This document shows, piece after piece, positions 54,101-60,563 of a stretch of DNA of 64,000 bases (its first letter is position 1; the number at the start of each line of letters is the position of its first letter). The DNA comes from Bacteroidaceae bacterium (GTDB lineage Bacteria; Bacteroidota; Bacteroidia; Bacteroidales; Bacteroidaceae). The notes under the pieces are model-generated. The model did no database searches. It saw only the letters and a list, made by a program, of their open reading frames with translations, and was not told the origin of the DNA. Both the position numbers and the translations under genes were made by a program. The stretch lies in assembly GCA_017536765.1 (NCBI GenBank), contig JAFXGV010000043.1, positions 1 through 64,000 on the forward strand, in the 5' to 3' direction.

Positions 54101-54879
54101 TAGCCCATTGCGCGCACGAATGCCTCGCTGTGGCCCGGCATATCAATTTCGGGGATTATTATCACACCGCGCTCTTTGGCATATGCGGCCACATCTTTGC
54201 ACTGCTCCTGTGTGTAGTATTTGCCTGCAAAGCGTGTCATAGAGCTTTCCGATGTGAGCTGGGGATAACCCTCTACCTCGAAGCGCCAAGCCTGGTTCTC
54301 GGTAAAGTGCCAGTGGAAGCAGTTTACTTTGAAGCGGGAGAGCAGGTCGATGTGTTTCTTTAGTGTCTCCACCTCGATGAACGAGCGGCCCACGTCGTGC
54401 ATAAAACCACGGAGTTTGAATGCGGCCCAGTCTTTTATTGTTACGGCCTCCACGGCGGGGGTGCCTGTGTATCCCTCGGCAAGCTGTGCAAGTGTTTGTG
54501 CCGCGCGTATAACGCCCACGGGTTTTACGGCCGTAATCTCAATGGCGTCGGCTGTGACGGTGAGGGTGTATGCCTCGTTGTCGAAGCCCTCGAGGGTGTA
54601 GTCGTGGGCGCCGTCGATGCTCTCTACAATGGTTACGTTAACCGTGGCACCGCCTTCACCAATGGTGCAACCGTTGTCGGTGAAGAATTTTTCGAGCAGT
54701 GTGCATCCTTTGTCTACGCCGGTGTAGGTGATGGTTACGGGGCGTCCAAGTGCAAATGGTGTGCCCCCGTTCTCAACCACGGAGTGGGGCTTGGGCAATA
54801 GGTGTGTAACCTTTGCCTGCATCATAGATGGCAGCAGAGCCATCAAGGCAATTAGTGTTGCCGAAAGGAATTTTTTCAT
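48196..54879 (-). CDS. Bifunctional GH20 beta-N-acetylhexosaminidase / GH33 sialidase with T9SS sorting domain
   Basis: A 2227-residue secreted enzyme. After a signal peptide (about 1-22, ending MQA-K) comes a GH20 N-terminal domain and a GH20 barrel (about 150-480) with FHWHFTENQAWR and the catalytic pair Asp293-Glu294 in HIGADE. Then follow a helical FIVAR-like stretch (about 690-770), a lectin-like module (about 775-905) and a LamG-type domain (about 915-1095). The GH33 sialidase (about 1205-1610) has the RIP motif at 1223-1225 and at least three Asp boxes (SDDNGKTW, SSDNGATW, SDDLGENW). Further lectin-like and helical modules lead to a T9SS sorting domain (GRVYNLSGRIVND). It should act on sialylated, GlcNAc- or GalNAc-bearing host glycans. 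Monocistronic. Confidence 0.93.
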   Translation of the reverse strand: MKKFLSATLIALMALLPSMMQAKVTHLLPKPHSVVENGGTPFALGRPVTITYTGVDKGCTLLEKFFTDNGCTIGEGGATVNVTIVESIDGAHDYTLEGFDNEAYTLTVTADAIEITAVKPVGVIRAAQTLAQLAEGYTGTPAVEAVTIKDWAAFKLRGFMHDVGRSFIEVETLKKHIDLLSRFKVNCFHWHFTENQAWRFEVEGYPQLTSESSMTRFAGKYYTQEQCKDVAAYAKERGVIIIPEIDMPGHSEAFVRAMGYDMQTYDGVEVLKNVLTQVASVFPDAPYIHIGADEKAITYTDANGKGFLAIMTDHIHDLGKKVVVWNPISGVNISNTDTDMTQMWSSAGNKIAGRPNIDCRYNYTNHFDVFADVVGIYRSNIYYEEQGNAEVAGTISAYWNDRKTPTEEDIVKQNNMYANVIASAERAWMGGGKQYIEVGGTMLPNSGEEYDEFADWERRFLFHKANSLAGEPIPYVKQTNIRWRITDAFPNGGDASMVFPPETEEELQESYTYNGNTYYTGIATGAGIYLRHTWGNNIIPTYYGSTNHSNATAYAWTYVYSDKEQTVGAQIEFQNYGRSEKDKAPDNGNWDRKGSNIWINGERVTPPTWTNAGKNINNEVDLGNENFTAREPIAVTLKQGWNKVFIKLPYVSANGVRLNKWMFTCVFTDTEGKNAVDGLIYSPNKCMDEATELVAAKISEIKRDRGAYISTAVGLWPATAAATIDAKIAEIEATYSATMTEEERAAQVTELTTAWTAFVASLTASNMNQPIDGNYYRMCTPLRGNRYPTSKGDGNAIVGETTTSNANVWKFIARTDGTFDIVNLADGTYISPASNNNTALNAVAAQPSAGWTIKPANEKGYVIITSGTAQFNQTNNSTLGFKVYNWGSGTNTTDTGCQYLITDVTDSNLPEPFVKMGLASQTYPYALDDALADKIFAKENLTIAIDVTMPSSMSGRKVLVGAADPTKAPVGSAIGTTASPYVGLGLNGNKLAYITSSRGGDVYTAKTGISASTNYKVVYVLDKSSNTQKTYINGNPESTNSLGNSFQDFAHFATNNNAKVYIGGGMVNSTTGWDVFAGQIHSVQFFDEPLTEGIIKLLEYPTSVTYPFKTEVEGMGENNPNTHLGTVTFTSNGESENIKLTAGATAANWFNVERNGSVTCSLTREYRGFEFIGFFIGDENLGKIAEIAANKLNTLTVTSPLVAKFKATNDVTLFYDDDEKSYRIPAIATTSTGRMIAVSDYRHNLDDIGRDNHSTGTKRIDLVARTSDDNGKTWSDIMTIAAGDNTEEGSYLRAFGDAAIVAVGEKIVVMSAAGDVLYPSATAASPNRMARIFSSDNGATWSIEEMTTKMYSTETSLIPNGVAAFFGSGKLVVDANFNNTNTARIYGALLVRTCIDNTYNNYNNYVIYSDDLGENWAILGGSQTPVASGDEPKVEILPNGQILLSARRSGGRIFNVFTYGTGENDKADGAGTWGTAVNGCGNGGSNSTNGEIFCIDAKNPAGEAVKLLLQSQPKGGSGQYDRRDVSIWYKEINANTTYTSQQMADGWTFGVQVSDTLSAYSTMTIQNDGRIALFFEEAPCYGNDYTKGYSMVYVPLSTEQITGGKYFSSTTDPTVDTTVNVTLTDGNGNTFCDVLENCALGSVKETLAKKYPYITLGAEDCFIPTADGEAYDYTNSVTLAFKVSNGNSTAWHNIYFPSNGNNTGYPIYLSASSASDDYVPKVTEAVDYGSSQYNTLDNADKISWAIYNVNNGFAFTFKNKLTGKFIKVDNVVSSGNAQNVSYADEANATAFTIVPDAANYNGDYALASVIGGTTGYVCSTSASYGYATNYNGNAHQGAWVKIVEAPDYTALIASAKAAIVSLGDKVGQLQVAEDNQELLTEAKSAMNNAGSVKLEKLNAYIALTEGATLNMPQAGGFYRISYDYGTAGVKYLQGVASSVKGVAYTADKGAESIFYYADGQLLSYTAGTYLKEEGSTRGLQGVGVDGGNVTFAQSTRNAGKYTIKLPVFLHANSSGSNYFSDHCSGDGGHAAHDHSIEAVEELPVTIGDAGYSTFYTPVAVEIPEGITAYRAVVNGEYIYLYEFEGTIPANQAAILKGAQGTYNFAITDDVEFTGENQLKGTVKKIATSDVTNPYTLQTDATAATGVVMRRYTGENINGFKMYMEISDADAAAFSFRFPGTTAVESVEAEGAGNGRVYNLSGRIVNDTTDGGIYIIGNKKVITEKQSY
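48359..48513 (-). repeat. Near-identical direct repeat shared with 42084-42238
   Basis: Partner of the 155-bp repeat in the 1465-residue gene. Both copies encode the same residues before the T9SS sorting domain (VVMRRYTGENINGFKMYMEI and following). Confidence 0.85.
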
Positions 54880-54927
54880 AAAGCGTTTTATGGTTAGAAA
54901 TTATATATGCATAGTGGTTCAAGTTTG

Positions 54928-54935
54928 CAAATATA
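54928..54935 (-). promoter_or_regulatory. Promoter -7 box of the GH20/GH33 gene
   Basis: Minus-strand TATATTTG matches TAnnTTTG exactly, about 49 bp before the ATG at 54879. No clear TTG at -33. It is the same octamer as in the fucosidase promoter. Confidence 0.5.
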
Positions 54936-55161
54936 CATTTTTTATTTAATTATGTGTTGATTGATGCTTAAAAATAAGTAGCCAATCTGTTTATGATTGA
55001 ATTCAATGCATAGAATACCGCTTTCTGTCAAGTCATAATATATGCTTTTTGCTTGCAATTTGCTTGTTGTATTTTGCGCGATTTTGCAGGCAATAGCGTG
55101 TCGGTTTGAAACAGAATTGAAATGAACCGAAATGAATCAAGAGTTTCGGTAATTAATATAT

Positions 55162-55169
55162 TATCTTTG
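55162..55169 (+). promoter_or_regulatory. Possible promoter -7 box of the three-lipoprotein cluster
   Basis: TATCTTTG matches TAnnTTTG, about 120 bp before the ATG at 55290. The gap 54880-55289 (410 bp) is otherwise AT-rich with no other gene, repeat or RNA that I can recognise. Confidence 0.45.
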
Positions 55170-55289
55170 ACACGTTTATGACACTACGCGCGATTTATAG
55201 AAATACCTAAGGAAGACACTTTGCCTTTCAAACGAAAACCATTCACACTAATCGGGAAATATTGTATTAATAGTAAAAGGGATATTGAA

Positions 55290-56597
55290 ATGAAAAATCT
55301 TATTTACAAGACTTTGGGAGTAATGCTTCTTGTTCCTGCTTTGCTGGCATGCGGCGGGAATTCTTCGCAGAAAGAAGAGAAGGTTGCAGGAGTGAAATTT
55401 GCTCCCCGTGAAAAACAATCGTCATTGACCGATGCAGAGCGCCAGGAGCGTATAGCACAGAAGGTTCAATCACTTGCACAATTCTCCCCCGATTCATTGA
55501 TTCAGATGCGTGGAGTGAAATTCAGTATTCTTCCGCCGTCTGCTTCTAAGGATTTGCCGTTGGAGGCTTCTGATAAATTGTGCAACAGTCTGATACAGAT
55601 TGCTGCCGCGAATGGTATAAGCGGTTTGTGTACCAATCCTGTGCTTGCCTTGGTTTCAAGGGTAAACCGCAGTGAGAGTGCCATGACTAATAATATATCG
55701 CAGAAGGCGGTAGTAAAGTACGAGGTAACATTATATTGTGGAAATACAATTACCGGAGATATTTATGCTTCATGCACCCAGGCGCTTACCGGTGTGGGTG
55801 CCAACTTTGATATTGCGGCAGGAAAGGCATTCGATGAGTTTGAGAATACAAACCAGATAAATACTATGTTCGCAACCGCCAGTGAACGTGCAATTGAATG
55901 GTACAGTGTTCGGGCAAATGTGGAAAATCTGGTAACGAAAGCAGTTGCCGAAGAGAATTATCCTTTGGCGATGGCTTTGTTGAACTCAGTGCCTGAACAA
56001 GCTGCCGAAACATATGCTTATGCCCAGGAATATTATCCCCAGGTGGTGGGGTTCTTGTTTGAGGAGCAGTCGGCGAAACTGTTTGCCGACTTAAAAGATT
56101 TGGTGGCAAAGGGAGATACTGCATATCTGTCTGATGCCGGAGTCATATTGAAGATGATATCCCCAAGAAGTGCTGTTTACCCCGAAGCACTTAAAGTTTA
56201 TGACAGTTATGTCAGCAGGGTTCACTCTTTTGAAGAGCAAAAGCGTGCTCAAATAAGGGAAAATGAAATGTACGCAAGGGAAAAAGAGTCGCACGAGAGA
56301 AAGTTGGCTCATGAATTGGCTTTGGCCGAGGTAGAAATGCGTAAGGTTGTTGCTCCCATTGAAGCAAGAGCGGCTATCGAAGAGATGAAGATCAATGCAA
56401 GCATTAAAAAATCCACAGCGTGGGCCGATGCCTTGTCAAGCTCTGCAGCCTCCATTGGACATGGCATGCGAGGAGGAATGTTTGGTGAGAATGGTATGTT
56501 CGGAAAAGGCGGATTATTGGGTATCGGTTCGTTTGCTGAACCAATCTCAAAGGCTGTAGATGGTCTGAGTGCTCATTTTAATAAAGAGGAGGATTAA
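55290..56597 (+). CDS. Lipoprotein with coiled coil and Gly/Met-rich tail, unknown function
   Basis: I do not recognise a family. The 435-residue protein has a lipoprotein signal with lipobox ALLAC (Cys21). Residues about 40-330 are a mixed alpha/beta and helical region containing AVVKYEVTLYCGNTITGDIY, reminiscent of LPP20- or CsgG-associated envelope lipoproteins, though this is weak. Residues about 330-390 are highly charged helix likely to form a coiled coil (Glu/Arg/Lys rich), and the tail (about 395-425) is Gly/Met-rich. The frame is open upstream, but the ATG at 55290 starts directly on the signal peptide. First of three lipoprotein genes in a row. Confidence 0.78.
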   Translation: MKNLIYKTLGVMLLVPALLACGGNSSQKEEKVAGVKFAPREKQSSLTDAERQERIAQKVQSLAQFSPDSLIQMRGVKFSILPPSASKDLPLEASDKLCNSLIQIAAANGISGLCTNPVLALVSRVNRSESAMTNNISQKAVVKYEVTLYCGNTITGDIYASCTQALTGVGANFDIAAGKAFDEFENTNQINTMFATASERAIEWYSVRANVENLVTKAVAEENYPLAMALLNSVPEQAAETYAYAQEYYPQVVGFLFEEQSAKLFADLKDLVAKGDTAYLSDAGVILKMISPRSAVYPEALKVYDSYVSRVHSFEEQKRAQIRENEMYAREKESHERKLAHELALAEVEMRKVVAPIEARAAIEEMKINASIKKSTAWADALSSSAASIGHGMRGGMFGENGMFGKGGLLGIGSFAEPISKAVDGLSAHFNKEED

Positions 56598-56803
56598 GTT
56601 CCAGGCGGGTATCTGTCTTGAATCCCATCTTTCTATTTACATTAATATAACGTCGGCTCGATATAAACTCGTTCAAATTGCTAACCTGTCATTTCGCTGA
56701 AAGGCAAAGTTGCGAAGAACTCTCACGTATTACTTAACTAATAAATAAAGAGACACACGCTATTTTGTAAGTAACAATATTTTTAAATTGATAGACAAAA
56801 ACC

Positions 56804-57838
56804 ATGAAACTTCTGAAATCGTTATTTTTATTTGTCCTTGCTGCAGGGCTTGTCGCCTGCGGGGGGAAAGTACAGGAACAGCAGCCGCTCAGTGACGGCC
56901 TTGCTGATGGTGCAACCGGAAATATAGTTGCCTATGAGAGTTCCGACGTGAATGCAATAGTTCAGGCAAAACCGGAGATTATGATAATTCCATCGGACCA
57001 AACGCTCAAGAATGCGGGTTGCTTGAAAACCCGCAAAATGGATGGAGAATCGTATTTAATACGCAACTATCAGAAATTCTTGCTCGATAATACCGATTTT
57101 AAGGCTATTGTTTCGGAAATACAGAATCGCTTCAATGATGCTGCTTTCCCTCTCAACGATTTAGAGCAGACACTCAAGAGCACCGATAACCAGCATGCCG
57201 AGGATATCGTCGACAACTTGGCTCAGGATGCAAAGACGCTCTTGCTGCAGACTGCGGCTCCCGACATTATTCTCGAGTTGAGCTATGAGGCAAAGGCTGA
57301 TTACTCAAAAGGCAATAAACCCGACAAGACTGTGACTTATCTCATAAGTTGTATCGATGCATACACCAATAAGGTTATTACCACCATCAGTTCCGAAGGA
57401 CTCATCGGCAAGAACGTTTCGGAAATTATGTCTGGCGACCTTGCAAAAAATCTGCCGGTGCTTATGGGCAATATACAGAAATACTTCAGCGACATCCTTA
57501 ATCGCGGACGCGAGATTACTGTACGCATCAATGTAGATGCCAACAGCAACCAGAACCTTGCCGATATGAACATCGAGGGAGATACTTATGCCGATGCTAT
57601 AAATGATTACATAAAGGTCAATACAATAAAAGGTGCATACAAAATGCAGACCAATACTGCAAATCAGTTGACATTTACCAATGTGCGCATAAAGGTGCTT
57701 AATGATGATGGCACACAGTATGGTGTTTATGACTGGACACGCGATTTGCAAAGACATTTGAGGAAGAACCTTGGCCTCAACAGCGACAACCGTTCACAAG
57801 GCTTGGGCGAGGTCGTATTGACAATCAAAGGAATGTAA
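56804..57838 (+). CDS. DUF6175-type lipoprotein
   Basis: Lipoprotein of 344 residues with lipobox GLVAC (Cys19). The segment KPEIMIIPSDQTLK (about 56-69) and the later DIILELSYEA (about 153-162) match my memory of the DUF6175 family, found in Bacteroidota and of unknown function; the fold may be related to envelope assembly lipoproteins such as CsgG or LpoB, which is inference. It lies 206 bp after the preceding lipoprotein gene. That gap holds no gene and no clear promoter. Confidence 0.72.
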   Translation: MKLLKSLFLFVLAAGLVACGGKVQEQQPLSDGLADGATGNIVAYESSDVNAIVQAKPEIMIIPSDQTLKNAGCLKTRKMDGESYLIRNYQKFLLDNTDFKAIVSEIQNRFNDAAFPLNDLEQTLKSTDNQHAEDIVDNLAQDAKTLLLQTAAPDIILELSYEAKADYSKGNKPDKTVTYLISCIDAYTNKVITTISSEGLIGKNVSEIMSGDLAKNLPVLMGNIQKYFSDILNRGREITVRINVDANSNQNLADMNIEGDTYADAINDYIKVNTIKGAYKMQTNTANQLTFTNVRIKVLNDDGTQYGVYDWTRDLQRHLRKNLGLNSDNRSQGLGEVVLTIKGM

Positions 57839-57857
57839 AAATAATTAATATACCGAA

Positions 57858-57892
57858 AACAAGGGTAAAGCCAATGCGGCTTAATCCTTGTT
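57858..57892 (+). terminator. Imperfect hairpin after the DUF6175-type gene
   Basis: AACAAGG (57858-57864) pairs with CCTTGTT (57886-57892), with partial inner pairing GCC/GGC. No T tract. It may act as an attenuator between the two lipoprotein genes. Confidence 0.45.
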
Positions 57893-57940
57893 GTAAGACC
57901 TGTAAAACCAATAAATTATTAACATTTAAACCTATTACAA

Positions 57941-58831
57941 ATGAAAAAGATTTTGTTTGCTTTATTTGCTGCATGTTGCATGCTTGTTTCATGTGGAGGA
58001 GGAACAGACACTGAGGCAGAAATAGCCAAAGCCTGCAGCGAAGGAGATTTTGAGAAGGCCCGCGATATTGCAGAGGCCGCCTATGGCTCCCGTAACCCCG
58101 CTTCGATTAATAAGAAAGAAGTATATACGCTTCTTGCCAACTTGAACAAGGACAATGCAAATCGTATCCTTTACCTCTATAACACAATAAATGAGTATGC
58201 GCTTCCCGACGTATATGAGGTTATGGAGACAGCTATTTCCGGCGGTGACAGTTACCTTGCCGATAAACTCATACGTGCAGGACACGAGCCCAACGAGCGT
58301 GTTATAAATGCTGCAATCAATCAGGAAATGTTGGAATTGGTTGAGCTTTGCATAAAGAAGAACCCGAAATTTGTGCTCAACACAGAGGTTGAAGAGTTTG
58401 TCAAAGAGAATATTGGCAATGAAGTGCTTGAGGCTGCAGAAGGTAAGATAAAAAAGGAAGCGACACAGGAGTTCAAGAGCAAAATGGAAGAACTTGCTGC
58501 AATCTCAATCTCTGCTCGTCCGGCCTTAGGAATTCAGCAGAGCGACCATTATGGAGAAATCGGAGATGAGTATATCATGTATAATAGAGATGTAGAAGAA
58601 CTGAATTCTAAGTGCAAGGACCTGCTCTCACAAGCTTTGGAAATGAAGGATCAGGCAACGGCAAAGAAAATTCTTGCGCTAATGCGCCCCACTTTGTCGT
58701 GGCAAAATCTTGGTGACTGGTGCAAGGTGAATGGACAAAGCGAGCATAGCAGCGCATACAATGCATACAAAATAGCGGAAGACCACACCGACATTGAGCA
58801 GGCACGCGCAATGATTGAGGCTGCACAATAA
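57941..58831 (+). CDS. Helical-repeat lipoprotein, unknown function
   Basis: A 296-residue lipoprotein with lipobox MLVSC (Cys18) followed by a Gly linker. The mature part is almost wholly helical, with TPR- or ankyrin-like pairs (IAKACSEGDFEKARDIAEAA; YLADKLIRAGHEPNERVINAA; ALEMKDQATAKKILALM). No catalytic motif. Third member of the lipoprotein cluster; the spacing (102 bp) and the intervening hairpin leave open whether it is on the same transcript. Probably a protein-interaction component in the periplasm. Confidence 0.78.
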   Translation: MKKILFALFAACCMLVSCGGGTDTEAEIAKACSEGDFEKARDIAEAAYGSRNPASINKKEVYTLLANLNKDNANRILYLYNTINEYALPDVYEVMETAISGGDSYLADKLIRAGHEPNERVINAAINQEMLELVELCIKKNPKFVLNTEVEEFVKENIGNEVLEAAEGKIKKEATQEFKSKMEELAAISISARPALGIQQSDHYGEIGDEYIMYNRDVEELNSKCKDLLSQALEMKDQATAKKILALMRPTLSWQNLGDWCKVNGQSEHSSAYNAYKIAEDHTDIEQARAMIEAAQ

Positions 58832-58882
58832 TTATATTCACAAGCATAGGAGTGTGTGGTTTCCGGCCCTCACTCTTGGACA

Positions 58883-58920
58883 ACAAATAATGGGGCGACC
58901 GCGGTCGCCCCATTATTTGT
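58883..58920. terminator. 38-bp perfect palindrome
   Basis: Arms 58883-58901 and 58902-58920 are exact complements with no spacer (centre GGGGCGACCG-CGGTCGCCCC, ends ACAAATAA/TTATTTGT). First of two tandem palindromes between the lipoprotein gene and the convergent pseudogene. Confidence 0.8.
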
Positions 58921-58958
58921 ATTTATGTGAATGGAAAGATAGGGTTCATCCTAAAACG

Positions 58959-58990
58959 ACAAATAGGGCAACTGCAGTTGCCCTATTTGT
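58959..58990. terminator. 32-bp perfect palindrome
   Basis: Arms 58959-58974 and 58975-58990 are exact complements (centre GGCAACTG-CAGTTGCC, ends ACAAATAG/CTATTTGT). It shares the ACAAAT/ATTTGT outer ends with the palindrome 38 bp upstream but has a different core. Confidence 0.78.
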
Positions 58991-59025
58991 ATTCTTAAAT
59001 AATTATTGAATAAGAGGTTAAGAAA

Positions 59026-59345
59026 TCAATACTCCTCCTCGTTGAAGAAGAAATCCTCCTTGCTGGGGTAGTCGTGGGCGCCTTGGATGCTCTCCACGAT
59101 GGTTACATTAACCGTGGCACCGCCATCGCCAATGGTACAATCGTTATCGGTGAAAAATTTTGCAGTGCAACGCAACCGGTTTCGTCGGTTATGGTTACCT
59201 TGCGCCCAAGTGCAAATGGTGTGCCCCCGTTCTCAACCACTGAGTGGGGTTTGGGCAATAGGTGTGTTACTTTGGCCTGCACCATAGTTGGCAGCAATGC
59301 CATCAAAGCAATCAATATTGCCGTAAGAATTTTTCTCATAATCAT
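59026..59345 (-). pseudogene. Chimeric pseudogene: GH20/GH33 5' fragment joined to DUF2795 3' end
   Basis: The start region (59345 to about 59069) is a diverged copy of the first 95 or so codons of the GH20/GH33 gene at 54879, including the signal peptide and KVTHLLPKPHSVVENGGTPF. A small indel near 59165 shifts the frame, so the first frame stops at 59103. In the original frame the copy goes on as TVNVTIVES...GAHDY, where it switches to the last 14 residues of the DUF2795 protein (PSKEDFFFNEEEY) and its stop at 59026. The DNA at 59028-59074 is identical to 61680-61726. No function expected. Confidence 0.88.
59028..59074 (-). repeat. 47-bp exact repeat of the DUF2795 gene 3' end
   Basis: Identical by eye to 61680-61726. 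It ends exactly at the GTAGTCG that is also present at 54598-54604 of the GH20/GH33 gene, which marks the recombination junction. Confidence 0.9.
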
Positions 59346-59489
59346 TTATAGTTAGTACATACTTTGCGTAATATAGCGCTAATATAAGTGATTTTAATTA
59401 AAAATAAACAAATACATAGATATTATCACAATATGTTATATGGTATTTGACAAATTGGGCGTTAGTTGTAAAATAATTACCCTGCCTCG

Positions 59490-59519
59490 TTGTTTAGTTG
59501 TTTGTTTATTATATATTTG
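59490..59519 (+). promoter_or_regulatory. Promoter of the lipocalin-like lipoprotein gene
   Basis: TTG at 59490-59492 and TATATTTG at 59512-59519 with a 19-bp gap match the Bacteroidota consensus. The leader is about 105 nt. The rest of 59346-59631 is AT-rich without other features. Confidence 0.6.
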
Positions 59520-59631
59520 CGGTGATTAAGCCTGAAAATCTTAACACAAATTATATTTGCAAGCCATAGAGGCTCAGTTTGCTTGTATGATTAACTATTT
59601 TTTTGAGCCTTTAATAAAAAACAAAACTAAG

Positions 59632-60522
59632 ATGAAACAGTTAAAATTATTCAGTCTGTTTTTGGCTTTTATGGCAATGGGTACAATCCTTGCAGGTTGT
59701 GACGATGACGATGACGACTCTCCCGAATCTCCTTCCGTGGAATTGGTTGGTGGGTGCTGGATTTACGCCACCAGTGGGTATAGCGAAATGCTCACCTTTG
59801 AAGATGGTGGTTTTGTCACTTCCAATGGAGTAGCCGACGACAATACTTGGGAGGTACGTGGCACATATACCTTGGAGAATGGTAAACTTACATTTAATTT
59901 TAATGGAGAAAAGCGCGAGGGCGATTTCCAAGCTGTCGATGAGGACCTTTTCACTTTTGTGGAAGATGGTGTGAACAAAAACTTTAATCGCAGATATCCT
60001 CCTAAATTTGAAGATATCAATGGTTGGGTATGGGGCTTTCAAGATGCTATGCTTGTTCCCCAAGCTGCCAAAGATGTATATACATCGCCCACATACGATT
60101 TCAATGGAACACCGGTTGTCAATGAGTACTCCGTTTCCGAACTAATTGAAAAAGTACAGACCGGTTTCTTTGAACCGGCATTTGCCACTGTAAGGTTCGA
60201 AGGAAACCATTTTTATATCATTGCAGCCGACGGAACACGAAAAGCATACCCCTTTACATATTTGGGTGACGATATAGTGTCTATCAATTTTGGAACGGCC
60301 GAGAACCCTTGCAATATTGCGGTTCTGATAAAGCTGTTTGCAGTAGGTAAAATAGCTCTCTGCTTTGTTGATGAGAGCAGCTACTCACTGTTGGCTTTGA
60401 ACGACCTTAATATGCTGGGCATAGAGGCCGATGCAGCCACCTTTGAGGCTTGGAAAAAATCCTATGCCGATACCTTCGACCAGCTGCTTCTTGTTGTCAG
60501 CTACAATATGGTTCCTAAGTAA
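59632..60522 (+). CDS. Lipocalin-like lipoprotein
   Basis: A 296-residue lipoprotein with lipobox ILAGC (Cys23) followed by an Asp-rich stretch (DDDDDD) that in Bacteroidota often accompanies surface export of lipoproteins. The next part (about 37-110) has the strand pattern of lipocalin-like domains (GGCWIYATSGYSEMLTFEDGG, GTYTLENGKLTFNF). The C-terminal 180 residues are not recognised. The ATG at 59632 lies directly on the signal peptide. A DUF3089 lipoprotein gene follows after 41 bp, so the two are probably co-transcribed. Confidence 0.78.
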   Translation: MKQLKLFSLFLAFMAMGTILAGCDDDDDDSPESPSVELVGGCWIYATSGYSEMLTFEDGGFVTSNGVADDNTWEVRGTYTLENGKLTFNFNGEKREGDFQAVDEDLFTFVEDGVNKNFNRRYPPKFEDINGWVWGFQDAMLVPQAAKDVYTSPTYDFNGTPVVNEYSVSELIEKVQTGFFEPAFATVRFEGNHFYIIAADGTRKAYPFTYLGDDIVSINFGTAENPCNIAVLIKLFAVGKIALCFVDESSYSLLALNDLNMLGIEADAATFEAWKKSYADTFDQLLLVVSYNMVPK

Positions 60523-60563
60523 GAGAGTATAGGTGGAATTATGTATTAAATAGAGACTACGTA

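Noticed and set aside
41939..54879. Standard polysaccharide utilisation locus with SusC/SusD
   Set aside because: No TonB-dependent SusC, no SusD and no hybrid two-component or ECF regulator is in the window.
58883..58990. CRISPR-like repeats
   Set aside because: Only two units, each palindromic and with different cores. No array of repeats and spacers and no cas genes.
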